Source: an uncultured Stomatobaculum sp. (GTDB lineage Bacteria > Bacillota > Clostridia > Lachnospirales > Lachnospiraceae). From it: a DNA stretch of 60,835 bases. A model generated the notes under the pieces. That model ran no database searches and had not been told where the DNA came from. It saw nothing but the letters and a program-made list of their open reading frames with translations. The stretch covers positions 1-60,835 of the forward strand of contig NZ_CALEYG010000038.1 in the NCBI RefSeq assembly GCF_937924975.1, in the 5' to 3' direction. Shown piece by piece: positions 38,989 to 47,555 of this stretch (positions within the stretch are counted from its first letter, which is position 1; every line of letters starts with the position of its first letter). Made by a program: the position numbers and the translations under genes.

Positions 38989-41355
38989 ATGAATCAAAAA
39001 ACCTTGCACACTCTGGAATTTGATAAAATTTTGTCGCTACTCGAAGAAAAAGCCGTGAGTGCGCCCGGGAAGGCGCTCTGTCGCGCCCTCGAGCCCATGA
39101 CGGAGCTCGGCGCCATCGAGACCGCGCAGGCGGAGACCGAGGCTGCGCTCTCCCGCATCCGCATGAAGGGCGAATTGCGCCTCGCGGGTCTCCGCGATGT
39201 GAGCGCCTCAGTGAAGCGTCTCGATGTCGGCGGAACTCTCGGCACTTCCGAGCTCTACGCCATCGGCACACTGCTCGACTTAAGCGAGAGAGCCCGGAAT
39301 TACGGCGCGCACGAAGAGGCGGAGCCGGATCCCGACGCACTCGAAGCCGCTTTCACGGCGCTCTCTCTCCTGCCCCGCGAGAACCGCGAATTAAAGCGCT
39401 GCATCCTCTCGGAGGAACTGGTCGCCGACACGGCGAGCGCCGAGCTTTCGCGCATCCGGCGGCAGATGAAAACGGCCGACGAGCGCATGCACAGCGCTTT
39501 GCAGGAGGAAATCAACCGCCACAAGAGCTATCTCATGGACACCATCGTGACCATGCGTAACGGGAGCTACTGTCTTGCCGTGAAAAGCGAGTACAAGTCG
39601 AAACTTCCGGGCGTGGTGCACGACCAGAGTTCCACCGGCTCCACAATCTTCATTGAGCCCATGGTCGCGGTGCGCTTAAACAACGAGTACCGCGAACTCA
39701 CGCTCGCGGAGCAGCAGGAAATCTCAAAAATACTTGCGTCTCTCAGCGCCCTGCTCGCCCCGTTTACGGCGGAGCTGCTCGCAAATCAGAAGCTACTGGC
39801 AACGCTTGACTTTGTCTTTGCAAAAGCGCGGCTCGCCTCTTCGATGCAGGCCTCGAAGCCGCTCTTTAACACCGAGCGCATTGTGGAAATCAAAGACGGA
39901 CGCCATCCCCTGATTCCGAAGGAAAAGGTGGTTCCGATCAGCATACGGATCGGCGACGACTTCACGCTCCTCATTATCACGGGACCGAACACCGGCGGCA
40001 AGACGGTCTCTCTGAAAACCATGGGTCTCTTTACACTGATGGGGCAGGCCGGTCTCCACATTCCGGCGTTTCAGGGGAGCCGCCTCGCGGTGTTCCGCGA
40101 TGTGTTCGCGGACATCGGCGACGAGCAGAGCATAGAGCAGTCGCTCTCGACTTTCTCGGGGCACATGAAGAATGTGGTCGAAATTCTCGCGGCGGCAGAC
40201 AGCGATTCGCTCTGCCTCTTCGACGAGCTCGGCGCCGGCACGGATCCGACCGAGGGAGCGGCACTCGCGATTGCGATTCTTTCGTTCTTACAGAATATCG
40301 GCGCGCGGACGGTCGCAACCACGCACTACAGCGAGTTGAAAGTTTATGCGCTCTCTGCGAAGGGCGTTGAAAATGCGAGCTGTGAATTCGATGTTGCGAC
40401 CCTCCGACCGACCTACCGACTCTTAATCGGTATTCCGGGCAAGAGTAACGCCTTTGCGATTTCCAAAAAGCTCGGACTCCCGGACTACATCATTGAAGAG
40501 GCCAAGACGCACATCGAGCAAAACGATGCGGCCTTTGAGGATCTCTTATCTCGCCTCGAAGCGGATCGCCGCACGATTGAGGCCGAGCGGAAAGAAATCC
40601 TCGCGTACCGCGCGGAAATCGAAGAACTAAAAATGCGACATGAGAAGGCGGATCAAAACCTCGACGAGCGCAAGGAGCGCATCTTAGAAAAGGCGCGCGC
40701 CGAGGCCGAGCGCATCCTCGCCGAGGCAAAGGAGAGCGCCGATCAGAGCATACGGCGCATCAACCGCCTGAGCGCGGACTCCGGTCTGCTCCGCGAGCTC
40801 GAGAAAGAGAGAAGCGGTCTCCGCGACAAGTTAAAGTCGGTCGAAAAGACCGCACCGAAAAGGAAGGCCGTGAAGGCGGCAAAGCCCGCGGTGCTTCACA
40901 TCGGCGACTCGGTTCGCGTACTCAGCATGGATCACGAGGCCATTGTCTCTACCCTGCCGGATAAAAATAATCGCCTCTTTGTCCGCATGGGCGTGCTTCG
41001 CACGCAGGTTTCCGCAGACGATGTGGTCCTCATTGAGGAGGAGGCAGCTGTGTCGAAGGGCGCGAAACAAAGCCGCAGCGGCGGCGCGCCGAGTTTCGGC
41101 AAGGCCTCCCACATCTCCCCCGAAATCAATCTCATCGGAAAGACGGTGGACGAGGCGCTCGGGGAGCTCGACAAATACTTGGACGATGCCCTGCTCGCAC
41201 ACCTGAATTCCGTCCGCGTGATTCACGGGCGCGGCACCGGCGCGCTGAAAAAAGGTCTGCTCGCCTGGCTCAAAAAGCAGCCCTATGTCAAGAAATTCGA
41301 AGATGCCCACTTTGACGACGGCGGAGAGGCCGTGACCGTGGTCACCTTCCGCTGA
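38989..41355 (+). CDS. mutS2: MutS2 (DNA mismatch-like ATPase with Smr endonuclease domain)
   Basis: Predicted protein of 788 residues. It has a MutS core without mismatch-recognition domain I, Walker A 'GPNTGGKTVSLKT' around residues 330-342, 'CLFDELGAGTDPTEG' as Walker B plus signature, a long coiled coil ('LEADRRTIEAERKEI' and on), a KOW-like middle region and a C-terminal Smr domain (~715-788) with 'VRVIHGRGTGALKKGL'. In Firmicutes MutS2 suppresses recombination and rescues collided ribosomes. It is the first gene of a unit with a response regulator (19-bp gap) and a histidine kinase. Confidence 0.94.
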   Translation: MNQKTLHTLEFDKILSLLEEKAVSAPGKALCRALEPMTELGAIETAQAETEAALSRIRMKGELRLAGLRDVSASVKRLDVGGTLGTSELYAIGTLLDLSERARNYGAHEEAEPDPDALEAAFTALSLLPRENRELKRCILSEELVADTASAELSRIRRQMKTADERMHSALQEEINRHKSYLMDTIVTMRNGSYCLAVKSEYKSKLPGVVHDQSSTGSTIFIEPMVAVRLNNEYRELTLAEQQEISKILASLSALLAPFTAELLANQKLLATLDFVFAKARLASSMQASKPLFNTERIVEIKDGRHPLIPKEKVVPISIRIGDDFTLLIITGPNTGGKTVSLKTMGLFTLMGQAGLHIPAFQGSRLAVFRDVFADIGDEQSIEQSLSTFSGHMKNVVEILAAADSDSLCLFDELGAGTDPTEGAALAIAILSFLQNIGARTVATTHYSELKVYALSAKGVENASCEFDVATLRPTYRLLIGIPGKSNAFAISKKLGLPDYIIEEAKTHIEQNDAAFEDLLSRLEADRRTIEAERKEILAYRAEIEELKMRHEKADQNLDERKERILEKARAEAERILAEAKESADQSIRRINRLSADSGLLRELEKERSGLRDKLKSVEKTAPKRKAVKAAKPAVLHIGDSVRVLSMDHEAIVSTLPDKNNRLFVRMGVLRTQVSADDVVLIEEEAAVSKGAKQSRSGGAPSFGKASHISPEINLIGKTVDEALGELDKYLDDALLAHLNSVRVIHGRGTGALKKGLLAWLKKQPYVKKFEDAHFDDGGEAVTVVTFR

Positions 41356-41374
41356 CCCGCAGAAAGGAGTCTCT

Positions 41375-42079
41375 TTGGCAGGAAAACAGAAAATACTGAT
41401 TGTCGACGACGACGAAAATATCGCGGAGCTCATCTCCCTCTACCTGGAAAAAGAGTGCTTCGAGACGCACATTGCGCCGGACGGCGCGGCGGCACTCTCG
41501 CTCTTTCACACACTCTCCCCGGATCTCGTGCTCCTGGACCTCATGCTGCCGCATGTGGACGGCTACCAGGTGTGCCGCGAGATTCGAAAGGGCTCCCAGA
41601 CCCCTGTCATCATGCTCTCCGCCAAGGGCGAGGTCTTTGACAAGGTGCTCGGGCTTGAGCTCGGCGCTGACGACTATATCATAAAGCCCTTCGAGCCAAA
41701 GGAACTCGTGGCGCGGGTCCGCGCCGTGCTGCGCCGCTACCGGCCGCAGGAAGCTGCCCCGCCCACGCGCACCGACACGGATGCGGTGTGCTGCGAGGAT
41801 TTAGAAATCAGCCTCACAAACTATGCTGTCCGCTATGAGGGGCACCCGGTCGAAATGCCACCGAAAGAGCTCGAGCTCCTCTACTTTCTCGCCTCCCACC
41901 CGAATCAGGTTTTTACGCGCGAGCAGCTCCTAGACCACATCTGGGGCTATGAGTATGCGGGCGATACGCGCACGGTCGATGTGCACATCAAGCGCCTCCG
42001 CGAGAAACTGAAAGATAAGCCGAGCTGGTCCATCGCCACGGTCTGGGGTGTCGGCTATAAATTCGACCTCCGCGCATGA
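41375..42079 (+). CDS. OmpR/PhoB-family response regulator
   Basis: Predicted protein of 234 residues starting with TTG, five bases after AAAGGAG. The receiver domain has the acidic pair 'DDDEN' at 11-15, the phosphorylation site D55 in 'LVLLDLMLPHVDG', and K-P in 'DYIIKPFEPKEL'. The C-terminal winged helix (~135-232) has 'LELLYFLASHPNQVFTREQLLDHIWG' and 'DVHIKRLREKL'. It overlaps the kinase gene by four bases. Two cell-wall-binding protein genes downstream share a direct repeat with 11-bp spacing, typical of PhoB-family sites, so they are probably its targets. Confidence 0.94.
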   Translation: MAGKQKILIVDDDENIAELISLYLEKECFETHIAPDGAAALSLFHTLSPDLVLLDLMLPHVDGYQVCREIRKGSQTPVIMLSAKGEVFDKVLGLELGADDYIIKPFEPKELVARVRAVLRRYRPQEAAPPTRTDTDAVCCEDLEISLTNYAVRYEGHPVEMPPKELELLYFLASHPNQVFTREQLLDHIWGYEYAGDTRTVDVHIKRLREKLKDKPSWSIATVWGVGYKFDLRA

Positions 42080-43503
42080 TGAAACTCATACGCCGCTCCC
42101 TCTACTTAAAATTTCTGCTCGGTTATCTGCTCTTTGGTGTCGCGGGCTTTTTTGCAGTCTCGACGCTCTCCGCGCGTCTCACGGAGAATTATCTGATCAA
42201 GAGCCGCGCGCGCACGCTCTACGACGAGGCGAATCTGATTGCCGCCGCCTACTCGGGTGTCTACGACGGCAAGGCGCTGCCGCTCCAGAGCGCCTACCCG
42301 CAGCTCGAAGCTGTCTCCACCTTTCTGCGGGCGGAAATCTGGATTATGGACAAGAACGGCGCGATTGTCATTGACTCCGCGCACAGCTGGGACGGCCGCA
42401 CCATACCGGATTTTGATCCGACCGCAACCGGCAATCACTCCTATACAGTCGGCTCCTACTTCGGCTCCTTCCCGGAGACCGTCCTCAGTGTCTCCGCGCC
42501 GATTACGGGCAATTACCGGACCTACGGCTATGTCGTGATTCATCTCCGGATGAATTATGTCCGGGAAGATGCGATGCAGATTCTGAATCTGGTCTATATC
42601 AGCTACGGCATTGTCTTTCTGCTGTCTCTCACCCTCCTCTTTATTTTCCACTTTGCGGTGTACCGGCCACTCGCCGCAATCACCGAGGGCGCCCGCCAGT
42701 TTGCCGACGGCAACCTGACCCACCGGATTCCGGTGCACGCCGAGGATGAGATGGGGTATCTTGCGACAACCATGAACGGGATGGCGGAAAAGCTCGCGCG
42801 GCTCGAAGAAGATGAGCGGCGCTTTATCGCCAATGTATCCCACGATTTCCGCTCGCCGCTGACTTCGATCAAAGGCTTCTCCGAGGCCATTCTGGACGGC
42901 ACCATCCCGCCCGAACAGCGGGAAAAGTACATGCGGCGCGTCATTGCCGAGAGCGAGCGCCTCTCGAAACTCACGGAAAACATGTTGCGTCTCAATACTC
43001 TGAATCCCGGGCAAACGCTGCACAGAAGCGTCTTTGAGCTGAATGCGCTGATTCGCGCCACGGCCGAGAGCTTTGAACCCCAGTGCAAGGCAAAGCATAT
43101 CCGCATCTCCCTCTTCTTCGTCGAAGAACAGAGCTTTGTCTATGCCGATGCCCTGCGCATCCAGCAGGTCCTCTACAATCTCACCGACAACGCAATCAAG
43201 TTTTCGCCGGAGAACAGCGAGATTGAGATTGCCTGCACGGAGCACCGAAACCGGATGGAGATCTCGGTCAGCGATAGCGGCATCGGTATTCCGGACGAGG
43301 ATTTGTCCCGCATCTTTGACCGCTTCTTTAAGGGCGACCGCTCCCGCGGACAGGACAAGATGGGCGCGGGACTCGGCCTTGCGATTGCACGGGAAGTCAT
43401 GCTCGCGCACGGTGAGAGTCTGGAAGCGATGCAACGCACAGAGGGCGGCAGCCGTTTTATCTTCACGCTTCCGAAAGCTGACGAAAAAAACCTGCGCCAC
43501 TGA
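42076..43503 (+). CDS. Membrane histidine kinase (HAMP, HisKA, HATPase)
   Basis: Predicted protein of 475 residues. It has two membrane spans (~10-32 and ~170-192), an extracytoplasmic sensor segment of about 135 residues, HAMP (~193-245), and a dimerisation helix with the phospho-His256 in 'NVSHDFRSPLTSIKGF'. The ATPase domain has the N-box 'NLTDNAIKFS', 'DSGIGIP', and 'GAGLGLAIARE'. It phosphorylates the response regulator encoded just before it. The signal is unknown; the downstream genes suggest cell-envelope sensing. Confidence 0.93.
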   Translation: MMKLIRRSLYLKFLLGYLLFGVAGFFAVSTLSARLTENYLIKSRARTLYDEANLIAAAYSGVYDGKALPLQSAYPQLEAVSTFLRAEIWIMDKNGAIVIDSAHSWDGRTIPDFDPTATGNHSYTVGSYFGSFPETVLSVSAPITGNYRTYGYVVIHLRMNYVREDAMQILNLVYISYGIVFLLSLTLLFIFHFAVYRPLAAITEGARQFADGNLTHRIPVHAEDEMGYLATTMNGMAEKLARLEEDERRFIANVSHDFRSPLTSIKGFSEAILDGTIPPEQREKYMRRVIAESERLSKLTENMLRLNTLNPGQTLHRSVFELNALIRATAESFEPQCKAKHIRISLFFVEEQSFVYADALRIQQVLYNLTDNAIKFSPENSEIEIACTEHRNRMEISVSDSGIGIPDEDLSRIFDRFFKGDRSRGQDKMGAGLGLAIAREVMLAHGESLEAMQRTEGGSRFIFTLPKADEKNLRH

Positions 43504-43521
43504 CAGGGAATCGTCATTCTG

Positions 43522-43555
43522 TCGTAAGGAATTCGTAAGCTTGCTGTGCTATACT
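43522..43555 (+). promoter_or_regulatory. Direct-repeat promoter of first cell-wall-binding protein
   Basis: TCGTAAG occurs at 43522-43528 and 43533-43539, starts 11 bases apart, and TATACT (-10) begins at 43550, ten bases after the second repeat. There is no good -35; the repeat occupies its place, as at PhoB-type activated promoters. The same geometry is found at 44533-44565. Confidence 0.65.
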
Positions 43556-43591
43556 CGCTGTATAGAAGTTTTTAGAATTCGGAGGTATTTT

Positions 43592-44422
43592 ATGATGAAA
43601 CGACTGAAACGGGCAACTGCCCTGTTCCTCTGCCTCGCGATGACGCTCTCACAGGGTGCTGTGAGCTTCGCGCGGACGGAAGATGACGACCCGCAGGACT
43701 ATTCGGTCAGCGATGTCTCCTTTGATGTCTCGAACGACCGCGTCTATGTCAACTGGTCGGTCGGCGACAGCCGCACAAGCTACACGGTGCAGCTCTACAG
43801 CTCCTCGGATTTAAAGCCGAAGCACAAGATTGGCACGGCTGTCACGGCAGGCTATACATCGGAAAAGGCCGACATCACCGACAAAGTCTTAAAGCGCGGC
43901 GCCGGCACCTACTACGCGCAGGTTACGGCGAAGAAAAGGGCCAAGGGCCAGGGACGCCCAGCTTCCGCAATGGGCGCCGAGACCATCACATCCGAGGACA
44001 TTATGATGATCAAGCAGAACCGCGGCAATGCGGATGAGACCAAGACTTCCGCTGCCGCGAGCACTGCCGCCAACCAGAGCACGACCGCGCAAAATGCTGC
44101 CGCACAGACCCAGGCGGCCAATACACAGAATACCGGCGCACAGAACACGGCTGCCGCAACCGGCCGCTGGGTGTCGCTCGAGAACGGCGGCTGGAGCTAT
44201 ATGCTGAACAACGGTCAGAAGGCGACCGGCTGGTTCCAAGTCGGCGATAAGTGGTACTATTCGGGCAGCGACGGCTCCATGTGGGCAAATGCCTGGATTA
44301 AGAGCGCGACCGAAGAGGGTGTCTACTACTACGTGGGCTATGACGGCGCCATGCTTGTCAGCACAATGACGCCGGACGGCTACCGCGTCGACTACAACGG
44401 CAAGTGGACTCCGAAATACTGA
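43592..44422 (+). CDS. Secreted protein with cell-wall-binding repeats
   Basis: Predicted protein of 276 residues from the ATG at 43592, eight bases after GGAGG. It has a signal peptide (residues ~1-26, 'RATALFLCLAMTLSQGAVSFA'), a beta-sandwich region (~30-130, fibronectin-like: 'VSFDVSNDRVYVNWSVGDSRTSYTVQLY') and an Ala/Thr/Gln-rich low-complexity linker (~150-185). Choline-binding-type repeats follow at ~190-276 ('GRWVSLENGGWSYMLNNGQKATGWFQVGDKWYY'). It should be exported and attach to the envelope. Its promoter has the direct repeats near 43522 that probably bind the adjacent response regulator. The exact role is unknown. Confidence 0.85.
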   Translation: MMKRLKRATALFLCLAMTLSQGAVSFARTEDDDPQDYSVSDVSFDVSNDRVYVNWSVGDSRTSYTVQLYSSSDLKPKHKIGTAVTAGYTSEKADITDKVLKRGAGTYYAQVTAKKRAKGQGRPASAMGAETITSEDIMMIKQNRGNADETKTSAAASTAANQSTTAQNAAAQTQAANTQNTGAQNTAAATGRWVSLENGGWSYMLNNGQKATGWFQVGDKWYYSGSDGSMWANAWIKSATEEGVYYYVGYDGAMLVSTMTPDGYRVDYNGKWTPKY

Positions 44423-44443
44423 GTTGAATTGATACCATCCGGA

Positions 44444-44477
44444 AAATAGCACCGCAGGTTTCGCGGTGCTATTTTTT
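44444..44477 (+). terminator. Terminator between the two cell-wall protein genes
   Basis: AATAGCACCGC and GCGGTGCTATT form an 11-bp stem with a short loop followed by TTTTTT. Confidence 0.9.
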
Positions 44478-44532
44478 GTGAAAAGGTTACACCAAAGGCC
44501 GTTAAATTTTTGTGATAATCTTCTTACAGGAA

Positions 44533-44565
44533 AGTAAGAGAACTGTAAGTGAAATCCACTATTCT
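44533..44565 (+). promoter_or_regulatory. Direct-repeat promoter of second cell-wall-binding protein
   Basis: AGTAAG (44533-44538) and TGTAAG (44544-44549) start 11 bases apart, and TATTCT (-10) begins at 44560, ten bases after the second repeat, the same layout as at 43522-43555. Confidence 0.65.
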
Positions 44566-44643
44566 TTCTCAGTGAAATCGTTTAGGATAGAGACAACAAA
44601 AAAATTACCAAGCAGGAAATCCTGCGGAACGGAGGAAACAGAA

Positions 44644-45705
44644 ATGATGCAGAAGAATCTGTTAAAGAAAGTTGCTCCCATTGTTCTGAGCGCTGCTATG
44701 CTGCTCGGCATGACAAGCGTCGCCTTTGCAAAGTCCTCAAAGGGCGTTGTACAGAATGTCACGATTGATCTCGACTACGACCTCTCTCCGGGCATGACGG
44801 CAAGCCAGATCGATGCCGAGAGTGACAGTGCGGGCGTGGACAGCGTCAAGGTCACTTCGGTCACGAACACCGACTTCGGCAAGAAGCCGAAGGTCACACT
44901 GAAGCTGAAGCCCGACAGCGACTTCACCTTCAAGGGCACGCCGAAGGGCAATGTCAAGCTCAATGACAAGGGCGGCAAGGGCGCCGAAGTCAGCAAGATT
45001 GTCACGAGCGCCAGTGCAATGACCGTCACGCTCACCCTGCCGAAGACCGGGTCCACGGATAAGGACGCACTCGAAGTCGGCGATGTCTCCTGGGGTGACG
45101 ATGACAGCCCGGTGGTCTCTTGGGATCAGGCAGACTACGCAAAGCAGTACGAGGTGAAACTCTACCGGAACAATACCATCCGCGAGTCGGTCACGACGAA
45201 CAGCACGAGCTACGACTTCCGCAGCCAGATTCGCGAGGGCGGCAAGGGCGATTACACCGTCAAGGTCCGCGCGGTTGTCGGCAACGGCAACAGCTCGAAG
45301 GGCAACTGGACCGAGTCGGATGAGTTCAGCGTCGATGACGATATCCTCGCGGCACTCGGCGGCAAGACGAACAACGGCGGCTCCAACAACGGCGGTCAGA
45401 CCGGCCCGAACGGATCGAATTCCGGCAACAAGGGCGCATGGCTGAAGGACAATGTCGGTTGGTGGTACTGCAACGCAGACCGCTCCTATACGACTGACAA
45501 CTGGCAGCAGATTGACGGCAACTGGTACTACTTCAACAAGTCCGGCTACATGCAGACCGGCTGGCTGAAGAGCCGTTTCACCGGCAAGTGGTACTGGCTC
45601 AGCACCGAGAACGGCAGCAACCTCGGCAAGATGCTGACCAACCAGTGGGTTGACAACAACCGCTACTTCGTTGACAACAGCGGTGTCTGGACCCAGAGCA
45701 GATAA
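44644..45705 (+). CDS. Secreted protein with cell-wall-binding repeats, paralogue
   Basis: Predicted protein of 353 residues from the ATG at 44644 with GGAGG upstream. The signal peptide spans residues ~1-28 ('KKVAPIVLSAAMLLGMTSVAFA'), followed by a long beta-rich part (~30-230) including a fibronectin-like module ('DSPVVSWDQADYAKQYEVKLYRNN'). A Gly/Asn-rich linker ('GGKTNNGGSNNGGQTGPNGS') and choline-binding-type repeats at ~260-353 ('GAWLKDNVGWWYCNADRSYTTDNW', 'WYYFNKSGYMQTGWL') complete it. It is related in plan to the preceding gene and shares its promoter motif. Confidence 0.85.
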   Translation: MMQKNLLKKVAPIVLSAAMLLGMTSVAFAKSSKGVVQNVTIDLDYDLSPGMTASQIDAESDSAGVDSVKVTSVTNTDFGKKPKVTLKLKPDSDFTFKGTPKGNVKLNDKGGKGAEVSKIVTSASAMTVTLTLPKTGSTDKDALEVGDVSWGDDDSPVVSWDQADYAKQYEVKLYRNNTIRESVTTNSTSYDFRSQIREGGKGDYTVKVRAVVGNGNSSKGNWTESDEFSVDDDILAALGGKTNNGGSNNGGQTGPNGSNSGNKGAWLKDNVGWWYCNADRSYTTDNWQQIDGNWYYFNKSGYMQTGWLKSRFTGKWYWLSTENGSNLGKMLTNQWVDNNRYFVDNSGVWTQSR

Positions 45706-45717
45706 TCAAACGGCAGA

Positions 45718-45753
45718 ACGCCTGTCGCACAGAATGTGCGGCAGGCGTTTTTT
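45718..45753 (+). terminator. Terminator after the second cell-wall protein
   Basis: AACGCCTG-x-CGCACA and TGTGCG-x-CAGGCGTT form a long stem followed by TTTTTT. Confidence 0.92.
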
Positions 45754-45755
45754 GC

Positions 45756-45833
45756 GTTATAGGACAAAAAGAATCGGTAAAAAGTACTGCGGCCTTGCAT
45801 GAAATACGAGTTATAGGACAAAAAGAGTTGGTA
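45756..45833. repeat. Two copies of a 24-bp direct repeat
   Basis: GTTATAGGACAAAAAGA-N-T-[CT]-GGTA is found at 45756-45779 and 45810-45833, with starts 54 bases apart, between two convergent terminators. It may be a dispersed genomic repeat unit or a short integration scar; it does not encode a protein. Confidence 0.5.
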
Positions 45834-45868
45834 GAAAACCCCGCAACTGTCCTTCTTGTTTGTCAAAA

Positions 45869-45897
45869 AAACAGCCCCTGCATCGCAGGGGCTGTTT
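45869..45897. terminator. Terminator of the aminotransferase operon
   Basis: AACAGCCCCTGC-ATC-GCAGGGGCTGTT makes a perfect 12-bp stem with a three-base loop, with a run of seven As on one side (Ts on the minus strand, ending the aminotransferase transcript). Confidence 0.9.
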
Positions 45898-45900
45898 CCC

Positions 45901-47076
45901 TTAGTTTGCGTGGCGCTCCACAAAGCGCTGAATGCGCCCCATAGCCTCACGGAGCTGCTCGAGCGAGTACGCGTACGAGATGCGGACAAAGCCCTCCCCG
46001 CTCTGTCCGAACGCCGTGCCCGGCACGACCGCGACCTTTTCCTCGGTCAGCAGCTTCGTGCAGAACTCCTCGGAGGACATGCCGAATTTCGAGATGTTCG
46101 GGAAAATATAAAAGGCGCCCTCCGGCTCAAAGCAGGGAATATTCATCTCCTCGAGCCGCTTTAAGAGATAGCGGCGGCGCTGGTTATAGGCCTCGCGCAT
46201 CCGCGCGATCTCGGCGTCGCAGTCGCGGAGCGCCGCGACCGCCGCATACTGGCTTGTGGTCGGCGCGCACATAATCGCGTACTGGTGCACCTTGATCATC
46301 TGGCGGAGTATCGGCTCCGGCCCGCAGGCATAGCCGAGACGCCAGCCGGTCATCGCATAGGCCTTCGAGAAGCCGTTGATCAGAACGGTTCTCTCCCGCA
46401 TACCCGGAATCTGAATGATCGAGGCCGGTGCCTCGCCGTTATAGGTGAGCTCGGTGTAAATTTCGTCCGAGACCACATAGAGGTCATGGCGGATTGCGAC
46501 TTCCGCAATCGCCGCAAGCTCCTCTCTTGTCATAATCGAGCCGGTCGGGTTATTCGGAAACGGCAGCACCAAAAACTTGGTGCGCGGGGTGATGGCCTTC
46601 TCGAGATCCTCCGGCATCAGCTTGAAGCGATCCTTCTCCTTGAGTTCCACAATGACCGGCACACCGTCCGCGAGACGCACACAGGGCTCGTAGGAGACGT
46701 AACTCGGCTGCGGGATAATGACTTCGTCGCCGGGATCCAGCATGGCGCGGCAAGCGAGATCTATGCCCTCCGAGCCGCCGACCGTCACCGTAATCTCGCT
46801 GAGCGGCTCATAGGAAACGCCGAAGCGACGCTGAATGTAGCGCGCAATCTCCTCGCGGAGCTCATTGAGACCCGCATTGCTTGTGTAGAAGGTACGGCCG
46901 CGCTCCAGCGAATAAATACCCTCCTCCCGGATGGGCCAGGGCGTGTCAAAGTCCGGCTCGCCGACGCCGAGGGAAATGGCCCCCTCCATGGTGCGCACAA
47001 TGTCGAAAAACTTCCGGATGCCGGAGGGTTGCAGGGCAACTGTCTTCTTCGCTAAAATTTCGTTGATATCTCTCAT
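45901..47076 (-). CDS. Pyridoxal-phosphate aminotransferase, class I/II
   Basis: Predicted protein of 391 residues. Fold type I features: 'ISLGVGEPDFDTPWPI' near 34-49, 'TVGGSEGIDLACRAMLDPGDEV' (~97-118), 'NPTGSIMTREEL', 'DEIYTELTYNG' and the PLP lysine in 'NGFSKAYAMTGWRLGY' (around residue 233). The size and motifs match aspartate/alanine/aromatic aminotransferases; the substrate is unknown. It overlaps by four bases with an Lrp-family regulator that probably responds to an amino acid connected with it. Confidence 0.9.
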   Translation of the reverse strand: MRDINEILAKKTVALQPSGIRKFFDIVRTMEGAISLGVGEPDFDTPWPIREEGIYSLERGRTFYTSNAGLNELREEIARYIQRRFGVSYEPLSEITVTVGGSEGIDLACRAMLDPGDEVIIPQPSYVSYEPCVRLADGVPVIVELKEKDRFKLMPEDLEKAITPRTKFLVLPFPNNPTGSIMTREELAAIAEVAIRHDLYVVSDEIYTELTYNGEAPASIIQIPGMRERTVLINGFSKAYAMTGWRLGYACGPEPILRQMIKVHQYAIMCAPTTSQYAAVAALRDCDAEIARMREAYNQRRRYLLKRLEEMNIPCFEPEGAFYIFPNISKFGMSSEEFCTKLLTEEKVAVVPGTAFGQSGEGFVRISYAYSLEQLREAMGRIQRFVERHAN

Positions 47077-47555
47077 GCCATGAACAACTGCCTTTCGTCT
47101 TCTTTCTTCACTTCCATCTCCGTGCCGTGATCCTTGTACTTCTTCAACACGAAGTGCGTCGAAGTACCTGTCACCGACTCGAGCGGTGCCAGACGCTCGG
47201 AGACAAAGAGCGCGACTTCCCGCATGGTCTTCCCCTCGAGGAGCACCATGAAATCGAAGGCGCCGCTCATCAGATAGACGGAATCCACTTCGTTGTACTG
47301 GTAAATGCGCTCCGCAATGCGGTCGTAGCCCATGCCGCGCTGCGGGGTCACATTGACCTCAATCAGCGCTTCCACGCGTTCATTGCTCGTGTTCTCCCAG
47401 TTAATCAGGGTGTGATAGCCGCGGATCACATTCTCTTTCTCCATGTCCGCAATCTCGTTCGCAACCGCTACTTCGCTTTCGCCGAGCAGCATTGCGAGTT
47501 CATGGATGTCGATACGCGCGTTCTTCTCGAGAACCGCGAGGATTTTTTCACGCAT
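47073..47555 (-). CDS. Lrp/AsnC-family regulator
   Basis: Predicted protein of 160 residues from the ATG at 47555 (AAAGGAC upstream). N-terminal HTH at 1-50 ('LLGESEVAVANEIADMEKENVIRGYHTLIN'), then the AsnC ligand-binding domain (~65-145, 'ALIEVNVTPQRGMGYDRIAERIYQYNEVDSVYLMSGAFDFMV'). It is positioned to control the aminotransferase gene, whose ATG overlaps its stop codon, and itself. It overlaps the preceding gene by eight bases. Confidence 0.88.
   Translation of the reverse strand: MREKILAVLEKNARIDIHELAMLLGESEVAVANEIADMEKENVIRGYHTLINWENTSNERVEALIEVNVTPQRGMGYDRIAERIYQYNEVDSVYLMSGAFDFMVLLEGKTMREVALFVSERLAPLESVTGTSTHFVLKKYKDHGTEMEVKKEDERQLFMA

Noticed and set aside
42106..43500. 464-residue open frame on the minus strand opposite the histidine kinase
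   Set aside because: It is the complement of a complete kinase with all motifs; high-GC codons make long antisense frames common. No ribosome site or domain was seen.
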